From positions 1 to 14,496 of the forward strand of contig DAINOC010000069.1 of NCBI GenBank assembly GCA_036735565.1: a stretch of DNA of 14,496 nt, read 5' to 3'. The notes beneath the pieces are model-generated. The model worked only from the letters and a program-made list of their open reading frames with translations, searched no databases and was not told the DNA's origin. The DNA comes from Coraliomargarita_B sp036735565 (GTDB lineage Bacteria; Verrucomicrobiota; Verrucomicrobiia; Opitutales; Coraliomargaritaceae). Shown in pieces: positions 1-6,096 of this stretch (its first letter is position 1; each line of letters begins with the position of its first letter). The translations under genes were made by a program, and so were the position numbers.

Positions 1-169
1 CGAACTCAATACCTGGCTGAAGCAGCAACACGGTGTCACGGGTTATCCTACCATCCTCATACTCGATAGCCGTGGGGCTGTCTTAGCGAGAACCGGATAC
101 CTGAAAGGCGGAGCCCAAGCTTTCATCATAGATCTTGCCTCGAAACTTGACGGTGAGGGGGCTGACTGA
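1..169 (+). CDS. Thioredoxin-fold protein, C-terminal fragment (5' end outside window)
   Basis: An open frame enters at base 2 and ends at the TGA at 167-169, giving 55 visible residues. The visible part contains GVTGYPTILILDSRG. This is the cis-proline segment and following beta strand of a thioredoxin-like fold (residue pattern V-x-G-Y-P-T), then a G-rich turn (RTGYLKGGA) and a final helix. In this family the active-site CxxC or its variant lies upstream, so redox activity cannot be judged here. Small periplasmic or lipoprotein thioredoxins of the thioredoxin_7 type often carry this 'LDSRGxVLARTGY' style of C-terminus. The gene lies 166 bp upstream of lpxA with no obvious link to it. The fold assignment is fairly safe; the exact subfamily is not. 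Confidence 0.72.
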   Translation, partial: ELNTWLKQQHGVTGYPTILILDSRGAVLARTGYLKGGAQAFIIDLASKLDGEGAD

Positions 170-335
170 GTTGATGAGACTTGAAGTGGTTGTCCTCCAC
201 TCCAAAATCATTGATTGATCGATTTCTGTCTGGGCGCGCGGTCTGGACGGAGCCGGCCCCTCCCATTGGAGGGCAGGAGGGCAGCGCATTGTAGGATTGG
301 CAAGCGCGGTCGCCTGAGTTTTAGTGCGGCTAAGT

Positions 336-1154
336 ATGACATCCCGGATATATCCCACTGCACTCATTGATTCCACTGCGAGGCTCGCCGAGGATGTCGA
401 GATAGGTCCGTATGCGGTCGTCGAGGGGGAGGTGACGCTCGGCGCCGGGGTTCGCCTGGGGGCGCATTCGGTGGTTCGGCGCTACTCGATCCTGGAGGCG
501 GGCGTATCGGTCGACAGCTTTGCCGTGGTGGGTGGGCTCCCCCAGGATCTCAGCTTTGATCCCGGGACGCGCTCCCGGGTGCGGATCGGGCAGGGGACGG
601 TGCTGCGCGAGGGTGTGACGGTGCACCGGTCAACCCGGGCCGACGGCGAGACCGTAGTGGGTGCCCGTTGCCTGCTCATGGCCAATGCCCATGTAGCCCA
701 CGATTGCCAGCTCGGCAGCTCGGTGATACTGGCCAACAACGCGATGTTGGCCGGACATATTTGGGTCGGCGACGGCGCTTTTCTCGGCGGTGGTTGCGGC
801 ATCCATCAATTCGTCTCCATCGGCGAGCGGGCCATGATCGCCGGTAATGCCTCGGTGACGTATGACGTGCCCCCCTTTGTGACGGTAGCGGAGCGCAGCC
901 TCGTCACTGGGCTCAATCTCGTCGGGCTCAAGCGCCACTTGACTGCGGACGCTATCGCTGATTTGCGGGCCTGCTATAAAGCGGTCTACATGCGGCCGGG
1001 CAATCCGGCCAAGCTGGCTGGAGAGGTCGTGGCCTCCACGGACGAAGGCCGTCGCTTTCTCGCCGCCCTCACCGGACCGACCCGCCGGGGGCGTTTTTCG
1101 CGATCCCGCGCCCAGGGGAGCGCGGGCCCGCTCAGAGGAGCCGCGTCGGCCTAA
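336..1154 (+). CDS. lpxA: Acyl-ACP--UDP-N-acetylglucosamine O-acyltransferase (LpxA)
   Basis: LpxA catalyses the first step of lipid A synthesis in the cytoplasm: transfer of a 3-hydroxyacyl chain from ACP to UDP-GlcNAc. The 272-residue product begins RIYPTALID and shows left-handed beta-helix hexapeptide repeats to about residue 185, followed by a helical C-terminus (GLNLVGLKR onward). NAHVAHDC places the catalytic histidine at H122 (E. coli H125), and LAGH gives H141 (E. coli H144). G170 aligns with E. coli G173, the acyl-length ruler residue, which is compatible with a long acyl chain; that reading is inference. The ATG at 336 is preferred over the GTG at 324 because LpxA proteins begin just before the I-x-PTA strand. 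The gene stands alone, without the lpxD, fabZ or lpxB neighbours usual in Proteobacteria. The last ~20 residues (RRGRFSRSRAQGSAG) are a basic tail beyond the usual end. A paralogue elsewhere cannot be excluded. Confidence 0.93.
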   Translation: MTSRIYPTALIDSTARLAEDVEIGPYAVVEGEVTLGAGVRLGAHSVVRRYSILEAGVSVDSFAVVGGLPQDLSFDPGTRSRVRIGQGTVLREGVTVHRSTRADGETVVGARCLLMANAHVAHDCQLGSSVILANNAMLAGHIWVGDGAFLGGGCGIHQFVSIGERAMIAGNASVTYDVPPFVTVAERSLVTGLNLVGLKRHLTADAIADLRACYKAVYMRPGNPAKLAGEVVASTDEGRRFLAALTGPTRRGRFSRSRAQGSAGPLRGAASA

Positions 1155-1176
1155 GGATTCAATAGGGGACTCAAGG

Positions 1177-1266
1177 GTGCACTTACCACTACTGCTACTG
1201 ACCGGAATTTGCTTTTTGGCGGCGGTAGCCGTCGAGGTCGCATCGGGGGCGAGGGTTCAACCCTGA
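1177..1266 (+). CDS. Possible 29-residue hydrophobic small protein (GTG start)
   Basis: Just after lpxA, a GTG codon at 1177 is preceded by AGGGG at 1164-1168 (8-nt spacing). This is the only Shine-Dalgarno-like match in front of a start codon in this window. The 29-residue product begins VHLPLLLLTGICFLAAVAVE and ends at a TGA (1264-1266). It reads like a single membrane segment or an isolated signal peptide. It could be a small membrane protein, the stump of a decayed secreted-protein gene, or chance. No longer continuation was recognised in any frame downstream before the PEP-CTERM gene. Evidence is limited to composition and the ribosome-site match. Confidence 0.22.
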   Translation: MHLPLLLLTGICFLAAVAVEVASGARVQP

Positions 1267-1406
1267 ATTTCAGCAAGATATATCTTTATGGTTTTACGGA
1301 GCGACCACTTTTTGAGGCTCGGAGGCTCGAATCAACTTCATCGAGTTTATTCTCGATTTGTCGGCGTAGCAGACTAAATTATTCAACAAGCCTTTACTTA
1401 CTTACC

Positions 1407-1955
1407 ATGAGCTCAAGACTAAGAATCGCCGTCTTCATCGCCGCCCTGGCAGCACCTACCCTGACCCATGCCAGCCTGATCCTTACGATCGATGCCAACA
1501 CTGAAACGCTCTTCCTTAGTGGATCGGATAGCGGGGATCTCGCCATGGTCGACTTTGACACTTTTTTTGTGAGCGAAGCAGCATGGTTCATCAACGGCGA
1601 CCCCACGGATGCATTTACTGAATTCAGCATCGCTGCAACTCTGACGTCGGATCCCGTCTACGGAGGCAGCACCTTTAACTTCAGCGTCGACCCCTCCGGC
1701 CTGTTTCTTATCGGCTACTTCACCACCGCTGCCACGGTGCCCTTCATCGAATTTACCGGTAACGCCACTGCCATTGACTATAGCAGTTTGAGTGTATCGC
1801 AGAAAAATTCCCTGGAGTCGCTTACCGGAAGTTTCAACACGAGTAAGGGCACCTTCGCCAATATTTCGATTCAAGTGGTCCCCGAGCCAGCATCAGCCGC
1901 TATTCTGCTGGGATTGCTTGCTGCTGGCTGCGCCATGTCCCGCCGCCGCAGGTAG
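1407..1955 (+). CDS. Small secreted PEP-CTERM sorting domain protein
   Basis: The 182-residue product has three visible parts. Residues 1-22 are a Sec signal peptide (MSSRLRIAV...THA, cleavage predicted after THA). The middle is a Ser/Thr- and aromatic-rich beta-type region (for example ASLILTIDANTETLFLSG) without cysteines or known catalytic motifs. The C-terminus, from residue 158, is a classic PEP-CTERM tail: V-P-E-P, a hydrophobic helix (AAILLGLLAAG) and a terminal RRRR. In this family the tail is recognised and removed by an exosortase at the inner membrane, and the protein is then exported to the surface or matrix. No exosortase gene is in the window. The frame is open back to 1209, but the signal peptide fixes the ATG at 1407; no Shine-Dalgarno is present. 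The function of the mature domain is unknown. PEP-CTERM families of this kind are typical of Verrucomicrobia and exopolysaccharide producers. Confidence 0.88.
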   Translation: MSSRLRIAVFIAALAAPTLTHASLILTIDANTETLFLSGSDSGDLAMVDFDTFFVSEAAWFINGDPTDAFTEFSIAATLTSDPVYGGSTFNFSVDPSGLFLIGYFTTAATVPFIEFTGNATAIDYSSLSVSQKNSLESLTGSFNTSKGTFANISIQVVPEPASAAILLGLLAAGCAMSRRRR

Positions 1956-1975
1956 GAGTCGTCTTTCCATATTCG

Positions 1976-2007
1976 CCCGCAGGTGCAAATCAACTACCGG
2001 CTGCGGG
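1976..2007 (+). terminator. Possible terminator hairpin after the PEP-CTERM gene
   Basis: CCCGCAG (1976-1982) and CTGCGGG (2001-2007) form a perfect 7-bp GC-rich stem with an 18-nt loop, starting 21 nt after the stop codon. It is followed by TATGGTTTT, a weak T-run. The loop is long and the T-tract poor, so termination is only plausible. Confidence 0.3.
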
Positions 2008-2057
2008 TATGGTTTTGCCGATAGAGGCGTTTTCGACATCCAAACGGCATTTGCGTA

Positions 2058-2240
2058 ATATCAATCTGTAATTTTTTCTGGCAAAAGGTAGCGCATGCCG
2101 CGGTGTCACGGCGTAGCCTGAAAGGCGGAGACGGATCCCCAGCGGCCATGCTTGACGGGCAACCCAGTCCTGGCCCGTGAGGACACGGGCCGCTACCCTT
2201 TCTTGGATTCGATCTACCGATAAAAGTCAGTGGGTGGTAT
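2058..2240 (+). mobile_element. MITE-like dispersed repeat, copy 1 (183 bp)
   Basis: This segment matches a second copy at 9211-9360 in the same orientation. By eye the last ~105 nt are about 87% identical, with 18 nt (TGGCCCGTGAGGACACGG) invariant; similarity also covers the left ~37 nt. The ends are short imperfect inverted repeats (ATATCA left, TGGTAT right). Inside them, AAAAGGTAGCG near 2083 faces CGCTACC near 2191, and the core GGCCCGTG-AGGA-CACGGGCC (2172-2191) is a perfect 8-bp hairpin. This copy carries about 35 nt absent from the other, near 2095-2130, itself with small palindromes. No ORF or transposase is present, so if mobile it is non-autonomous. It lies between the convergent PEP-CTERM and phosphofructokinase genes. 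No clear target-site duplication was found. The rest of the gap (1956-2057 and 2241-2360) holds only the weak hairpin at 1976-2007. Confidence 0.75.
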
Positions 2241-2360
2241 CATGAGGGTGAATAAGCGCTGATGAGCGTTCTCCAGCTCCACTGGCTTTTCTTCAAAATA
2301 TGAAGTTGTCTCAAGTTGAGAACGCGCGCTTAGCAGGCCCCGCGCGACGAAGCGGGGAAA

Positions 2361-3602
2361 TCAGTGTCCCGCCTTGGCGATGTTGGTGCCCTTGGGCTGG
2401 CCGATGGATTCCAGTAGTTCGCAGAACCAGGGTGTATCGATGTCGAAGGGCTTACCGCCGGCGATGCGGGGGAACTCGATGGCGCGCAGGATATTGCGGT
2501 TGTCCTCATCGTGTCCGATCACGCCGCTCTTGCGGGCGACAGCACAGTCGACCGCGAGGTCGGTGCAGCTCTTGATGAGGCGCAGGTCATCGGCATTGGC
2601 CGGGGCGGCGCGGGCGAAGTAGCCGCTCTTTTGCACGAGCACCTTTTCGGCACCGAGCATTTTGGCGAATTGCTCGCCGAACCACTTGCCGGGGTTGACG
2701 GCGTCGAGCTTGACGTGACCGAAGGCATCGCGCGGCACTTCCTCGCCGGCGGCTTCCATTTGTTGGATGATGGTGTCCACGCCGGCTCCCTCGGAGATGA
2801 AGATGTTGACGTTGTCGTGGGTGTCCATGACGGCCTTTAGGCGGGCGGCTTCGGCCGGGATATCAATCGCCATTTCCGGGATAAAGACGGCATGCACGTC
2901 TTTGCGCTCGGGGGTGAGTCCGATCTCCTCGGCCCAGTCGAGGGCATCGAGGCGCTTGCGGTAGGCCTCGGCGGTGGCGGCGGTGAGCCAGCCACAGTTG
3001 CGGCCCATGACTTCGTGGATGATGAGCATGCGCGGGTTGGCATTGTGCTCGGCCACGACATTTTCAAAAAAGCGGGCGCCCTCCTCGGCAGCCGTCCAGG
3101 CCCCGAGGCTCTGGGCGATGGGGAAGACGTCGTTGTCGATGGTCTTGGGCAGGCCGACCACGGTGAGGTCATAATTATTCTCCGCAAGGTAGGCGGCGAG
3201 GTCGGCGGCGGTGGTATTGGTGTCGTCGCCCCCGATGGTGTGGAGCACATCGACACCATCCTTCGTGAGTTGGTCGGCGGCGACTTTGAGCGGGTCGTCA
3301 CCTTCCTTGACCAGGCCGCGTTTCACGCAGTCCTTCACGTTGGTCAGCTTCACGCGACTGTTGCCGATGGGGCTGCCGCCGTGCTGGTGGAGGATGGCCG
3401 CGCTGGCCCGGATCGCCTCGGTCACGGGAATGCTGTCACCCTGCAAGAGGCCCTTATAGCCACCCCGGTAGGCGATGATCTCGATGTCGGGATAGAGTTC
3501 AGTATAGCGCTCGATGAGCCCGCCGATGGCGGAGGACAGGCAGGGGGCCAGGCCTCCGGCGGTGAGGAGGGCGACTTTGGTGACAGGTTTCGGTGTGGAC
3601 AT
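2361..3602 (-). CDS. PPi-dependent 6-phosphofructokinase (diphosphate--fructose-6-phosphate 1-phosphotransferase)
   Basis: This enzyme phosphorylates fructose 6-phosphate using pyrophosphate instead of ATP. The reaction is reversible and serves glycolysis and gluconeogenesis in the cytoplasm. The 413-residue protein shows TAGGLAPCLSS (14-24), AYRGGYKGL (44-52), GGDDTNT (124-130), PKTIDND (152-158) with catalytic D156 and D158, and EVMGRNCGWL (197-206) for sugar-phosphate binding. Two positions separate PPi- from ATP-dependent members. GGDD has Asp where ATP enzymes have Gly (GGDGS), and PKTIDND has Lys where ATP enzymes have Gly (PGTIDND). Both here are of the PPi type. Its ~410-residue length fits the bacterial PPi-PFK subgroup and not the ~320-residue E. 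coli PfkA. The start has no Shine-Dalgarno; upstream on the coding strand is C-rich. It is transcribed divergently from the MFS gene. The phosphoryl donor is inferred from motifs. Confidence 0.92.
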   Translation of the reverse strand: MSTPKPVTKVALLTAGGLAPCLSSAIGGLIERYTELYPDIEIIAYRGGYKGLLQGDSIPVTEAIRASAAILHQHGGSPIGNSRVKLTNVKDCVKRGLVKEGDDPLKVAADQLTKDGVDVLHTIGGDDTNTTAADLAAYLAENNYDLTVVGLPKTIDNDVFPIAQSLGAWTAAEEGARFFENVVAEHNANPRMLIIHEVMGRNCGWLTAATAEAYRKRLDALDWAEEIGLTPERKDVHAVFIPEMAIDIPAEAARLKAVMDTHDNVNIFISEGAGVDTIIQQMEAAGEEVPRDAFGHVKLDAVNPGKWFGEQFAKMLGAEKVLVQKSGYFARAAPANADDLRLIKSCTDLAVDCAVARKSGVIGHDEDNRNILRAIEFPRIAGGKPFDIDTPWFCELLESIGQPKGTNIAKAGH

Positions 3603-3780
3603 GGGAAGGGGGGGAGGTGGGAACCCACTTCGCTCGTTGAGCTTCGAGGGTCGGGAGGTGTTTTAATTAAAATGGGCGGTGGTTGTGTTTATGCAGGTTT
3701 CCCGCCACTGGTTGCAGCTATCGGAAATTTTCCCGGTTTGGCAAACTTGAAAGGACTCCGCGTATTTTTTCTTCAATCAA

Positions 3781-5109
3781 ATGGACACTGTTTTAATCCA
3801 AACCGCGCAGCGCAATGTGCGCAGCTTTACCTTCTTCCGGATGTTTTTTTCGGCGCGGTTTTACTATCCGGTCTATGCGCTGCTCTTTCTGGACTACGGA
3901 CTGACGTTGGAGCAATTCGGGGTATTGAATGCGGTTTGGGCGGCCACGATTGTGCTCGCCGAGGTGCCGTCCGGGGCGCTGGCGGATACCGTCGGTCGGC
4001 GGGTTCTCTTGATTGCGGCGGGGGTTCTGATGGTGCTGGAGATGGGCGTCCTGTTGCTGGCACCCATCGGCGGAGGAAATGTTCTTTTTCTTCTTTTTCT
4101 CGTGAACCGTGTCCTCAGCGGTCTGGCGGAGGCGGCGGCGAGCGGTGCTGATGAGGCGCTGACCTATGACTCGCTGAAGGCGGCCGGGCTGGAATCGACC
4201 TGGGGGCGGGTGCTGGAGCGCGTGCAGCGCGATACGTCGTTGGCTTTTTTCTTTGCCATGATGATCGGGGCGGCGGTCTATGATCCGAGGATGGTCAATG
4301 CGCTGCTGGACTTTCTCGGCATTGCGTATGCAGTGGAGGCTTCGCAGTTGGTTAAGCTTCCCGTGTTGCTCACGCTCTTTTCCGGACTAGTGGTTCTGGC
4401 GATGGCCCTGCGTCTGCGCGAGGCGACGGTGCCCCCTCGGACCGGGTTCTGGGAGACGATTCAGGAGAGCAGCAGCAAGACCCTGGCTGCCGGCCGCTGG
4501 ATATGGCGCACGCCGCTGCCTTTCGGCATCCTGCTCGCGGCGATGGTGATCGACAGTGCCGTGCGCCAGTTCCTCACCCTGGCCAGTGAGTATTGGCGGG
4601 TCATCGAACTACCGGTGGCCAGTTACGGCTTGATTGGCTCAGGGATGGCGCTGATGGGACTGTTTGTCCCCAGAGTCGCTCGGATAATGGCCGAGCGGAA
4701 TGCTCCGGTGATGAATTTCTTCTTCACTTGCAGTGCGGTGCTAATCGGGTTGATCGGGCTGGGTATGGCGATCCCCTATTGGGGTATCTTCCCGGCCGTT
4801 TTCCTTTACGCCTCGATTCAGTTGACCGGATTCTTCGTTAGCCGCTATTTGAATGAGGCGGCTCCGTCCGACCAGCGGGCGACCGTATTGAGCTTTCGTG
4901 GGCTGGCCACCAATATGAGCTATGGCTTGGTGGCGATGCTTTATTCCGGTTTGATCGTCTCGATCAAGAGTCGGGCATCCGGTGCGGACGTGGAACAGTC
5001 GTTGGTTTTCGTTCAATCCCTCGCGTGGTTCGCTCCTTATTTCTGTATCACCGTGATTTTGGTTTTTTTCGTTCACAGGATACGCTTTTCCCGGAATGCG
5101 TCCGCTTGA
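3781..5109 (+). CDS. Major facilitator superfamily (MFS) transporter
   Basis: This is a 442-residue polytopic inner-membrane protein with about 12 hydrophobic segments. Residues 45-60 (FGVLNAVWAATIVLAE) and following form an early helix pair linked by SGALADTVGRRVLL (64-77), the MFS motif A (G-x-L-A-D-x-x-G-R-R/K) between TM2 and TM3. A central soluble loop at about residues 220-240 divides the two six-helix halves. SRYLNEAAPSDQRATVLSF lies in the C-terminal half, and this 'xNxxxPSxxRATVLS' segment recurs in drug-efflux-like MFS proteins. The substrate cannot be told from the sequence. The ATG at 3781 begins just before the first hydrophobic stretch and has no Shine-Dalgarno (upstream TTTTTTCTTCAATCAA). 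It shares a 178-bp divergent intergenic region with the phosphofructokinase gene, with no functional link evident. Confidence 0.88.
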   Translation: MDTVLIQTAQRNVRSFTFFRMFFSARFYYPVYALLFLDYGLTLEQFGVLNAVWAATIVLAEVPSGALADTVGRRVLLIAAGVLMVLEMGVLLLAPIGGGNVLFLLFLVNRVLSGLAEAAASGADEALTYDSLKAAGLESTWGRVLERVQRDTSLAFFFAMMIGAAVYDPRMVNALLDFLGIAYAVEASQLVKLPVLLTLFSGLVVLAMALRLREATVPPRTGFWETIQESSSKTLAAGRWIWRTPLPFGILLAAMVIDSAVRQFLTLASEYWRVIELPVASYGLIGSGMALMGLFVPRVARIMAERNAPVMNFFFTCSAVLIGLIGLGMAIPYWGIFPAVFLYASIQLTGFFVSRYLNEAAPSDQRATVLSFRGLATNMSYGLVAMLYSGLIVSIKSRASGADVEQSLVFVQSLAWFAPYFCITVILVFFVHRIRFSRNASA

Positions 5110-5205
5110 CAGCCGCTCGGCAGGGCTTGTCGGTGCGTTTGCAAAGTCTTTGTAACGGCGAGAATGCCGCTTGCTTTTCCTGAAAAATAGACGATAAGCA
5201 CCTAA

Positions 5206-5266
5206 GTTGTATCACCTGTTAATATTCAGAGCGTGAGGAGGGATCCGTTGTATTGAGTCGTTGTAT
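5206..5266 (+). promoter_or_regulatory. Three GTTGTAT repeats upstream of the RRM gene
   Basis: GTTGTAT occurs at 5206-5212, 5247-5253 and 5260-5266. The last two extend to GTTGTATT and are offset by exactly 13 nt. They lie in the 233-nt gap before the RRM gene, 77-137 nt ahead of its start codon. A small hairpin (GCCGC/GCGGC, 5281-5297) follows in the probable 5' UTR. Spaced direct repeats could be a regulator site, but no regulator is known and chance is possible. Confidence 0.22.
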
Positions 5267-5342
5267 TCAGTTAGGTGACGGCCGCATTTAGAGCGGCACT
5301 CAGGGCAAAGAAGCAAGTGGTAGGACTGATAGATAAAGTAAA

Positions 5343-5892
5343 ATGAATACAAAGATGTATGTAGGCAACCTGTCCTACGATGCAACCGATAGTGATCTCC
5401 GCGAGCTTTTCGAAGCTCATGGAAATGTGACCGATGTCTTCATCGTTAAAGACCGTGAATCGAATCGCCCCCGTGGCTTCGCTTTCGTCTCGATGGAAAC
5501 CCCCGAAGAAATGAACGCTGCGATCGAAGGCCTCAATGGCGAGGAATTCATGGGTCGTGCGATCACCATTAACGAAGCGCGCCCGCGTGAAGATCGTCCG
5601 CAAGGCGGCGGTGGCGGCGGTGGTCGCAAGTTCGGCGGTGGCGGCGGCGGCGGTGGCCGTGGTGGCTTCAGCCGTGGTGGTGACCGTGGCGGCTTCAGCC
5701 GTGGCGGCAACGACCGTGGNNNNNNNNNNNNNNNNNNNNNNNNNNNNNNNNNNNNNNNNNNNNNNNNNNNNNNNNNNNNNNNNNNNNNNNNNNNNNNNNN
5801 NNNNNNNNNNNNNNNNNNNCCGTGGCGGCAACGACCGTGGTGGCCGGAGCGGTGGCTTCGAGCGCCGTGGCCGTGGTGGTGACGAATACTAG
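5343..5892 (+). CDS. RRM-domain glycine-rich (RGG) RNA-binding protein, interrupted by assembly gap
   Basis: This is a single-stranded RNA-binding protein of the bacterial RRM/RGG type (cold-inducible Rbp-like). One RRM fills residues 4-80, with RNP2 MYVGNL (5-10) and RNP1 RGFAFVSM (44-51). The aromatic contacts Y6, F46 and F48 are present. A Gly/Arg tail of GGGG, RGGF, SRGGDR and RGGNDR units follows. The tail is cut by 100 Ns (5720-5819). Before the gap the frame is that of 5343. After it, the sensible frame (RGGNDRGGRSGGFERRGRGGDEY, stop TAG 5890-5892) is offset by one, so the true gap is not 100 nt. Merging the sides at their shared 21-nt repeat gives an in-frame protein of 142 residues, the smallest model. 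The start has no Shine-Dalgarno (upstream AGATAAAGTAAA). The gene is monocistronic, closed by a strong terminator. The real tail length is unknown. Confidence 0.92.
5699..5719 (+). repeat. 21-nt repeat at left edge of assembly gap
   Basis: These 21 nt (beginning CCGTGGCGGCAACGACC) are identical to 5820-5840 on the other side of the gap and encode RGGNDRG. A repeat longer than some assembler word sizes at both contig ends explains why assembly stopped here. Confidence 0.95.
5720..5819. other. Assembly gap (exactly 100 N)
   Basis: A run of exactly 100 Ns lies inside the RGG-coding repeat. The round number is the usual placeholder for a gap of unknown size. The reading frames on the two sides disagree by one base if 100 is taken literally, which supports a placeholder. 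Confidence 0.98.
5820..5840 (+). repeat. 21-nt repeat at right edge of assembly gap
   Basis: Identical to 5699-5719 and again encoding RGGNDRG. If the two copies are one and the same sequence, the gap is artificial and the protein has 142 residues. If not, extra RGG units are missing. Confidence 0.95.
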
Positions 5893-5893
5893 G

Positions 5894-5911
5894 ATCTGAG
5901 GTTTCTCAGAT
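5894..5911 (+). other. Hairpin directly after the RRM stop codon
   Basis: ATCTGAG (5894-5900) and CTCAGAT (5905-5911) form a perfect 7-bp stem with a GTTT loop, beginning 1 nt after the TAG. No T-run follows. It sits 17 nt before the main terminator and may protect the 3' end of the mRNA. Confidence 0.5.
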
Positions 5912-5928
5912 TCAGCCAACCTTTCAAG

Positions 5929-5959
5929 AGGGCTCCCGCATTAACGGGAGCCCTTTTTT
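5929..5959 (+). terminator. Strong intrinsic terminator of the RRM gene
   Basis: AGGGCTCCCG (5929-5938) and CGGGAGCCCT (5945-5954) form a perfect 10-bp stem with a CATTAA loop, followed directly by a run of T to 5959. This is a textbook Rho-independent terminator and separates the RRM gene from cysC. Confidence 0.95.
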
Positions 5960-6020
5960 ATGGGCATGGCGGGCGGGTCCGCGCGAGGGCTGCCAATTTT
6001 TAAAATTCAAAGTTTGGTTC

Positions 6021-6047
6021 TTGACTCAACAACCTTTTTTTAAGAAT
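6021..6047 (+). promoter_or_regulatory. Weak promoter candidate for the cysCDN cluster
   Basis: TTGACT (6021-6026) matches 5 of 6 bases of a sigma-70 -35 box, and TAAGAAT (6041-6047) could serve as the -10, but the spacer (14-15 nt) is short. The site lies after the RRM terminator and 50-75 nt before cysC, where a promoter is expected. No SAM riboswitch-like structure was recognised. Confidence 0.25.
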
Positions 6048-6096
6048 CACCTCTTGTCAGAGCGACTTCATCCGCTTTGATAACGACCACTTTTCG

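Noticed and set aside
100..113. CCTGAAAGGCGGAG shared with repeat copy 1 (2117-2130), plus CGGTGTCACGG near 31
   Set aside because: Matches of 14 and 11 nt lie at different spacing inside a plausible coding region; a 14-mer match by chance is not surprising in a window this size.
240..275. CCCTCC-CATT-GGAGGG hairpin before lpxA
   Set aside because: A perfect 6-bp stem but no T-run and no clear position relative to a promoter; not called as a terminator or operator.
1209..1406. N-terminal extension of the PEP-CTERM frame
   Set aside because: The frame is open, but the Sec signal peptide begins at 1407; the extension would bury it and has no recognisable content.
2300..2360. Terminator for the phosphofructokinase gene
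   Set aside because: CCCCGC/GCGGGG and two short AT-rich palindromes are present on the minus strand, but none has a following T-run or a convincing stem.
2892..4151. 419-residue open frame on the + strand
   Set aside because: It is antisense to the phosphofructokinase gene and then overlaps the MFS gene in another frame. Both overlapped genes have clear family motifs.
5720..5819. Genuine frameshift or pseudogene in the RRM gene
   Set aside because: The apparent shift comes from an arbitrary 100-N filler; joining at the shared repeat restores the frame.
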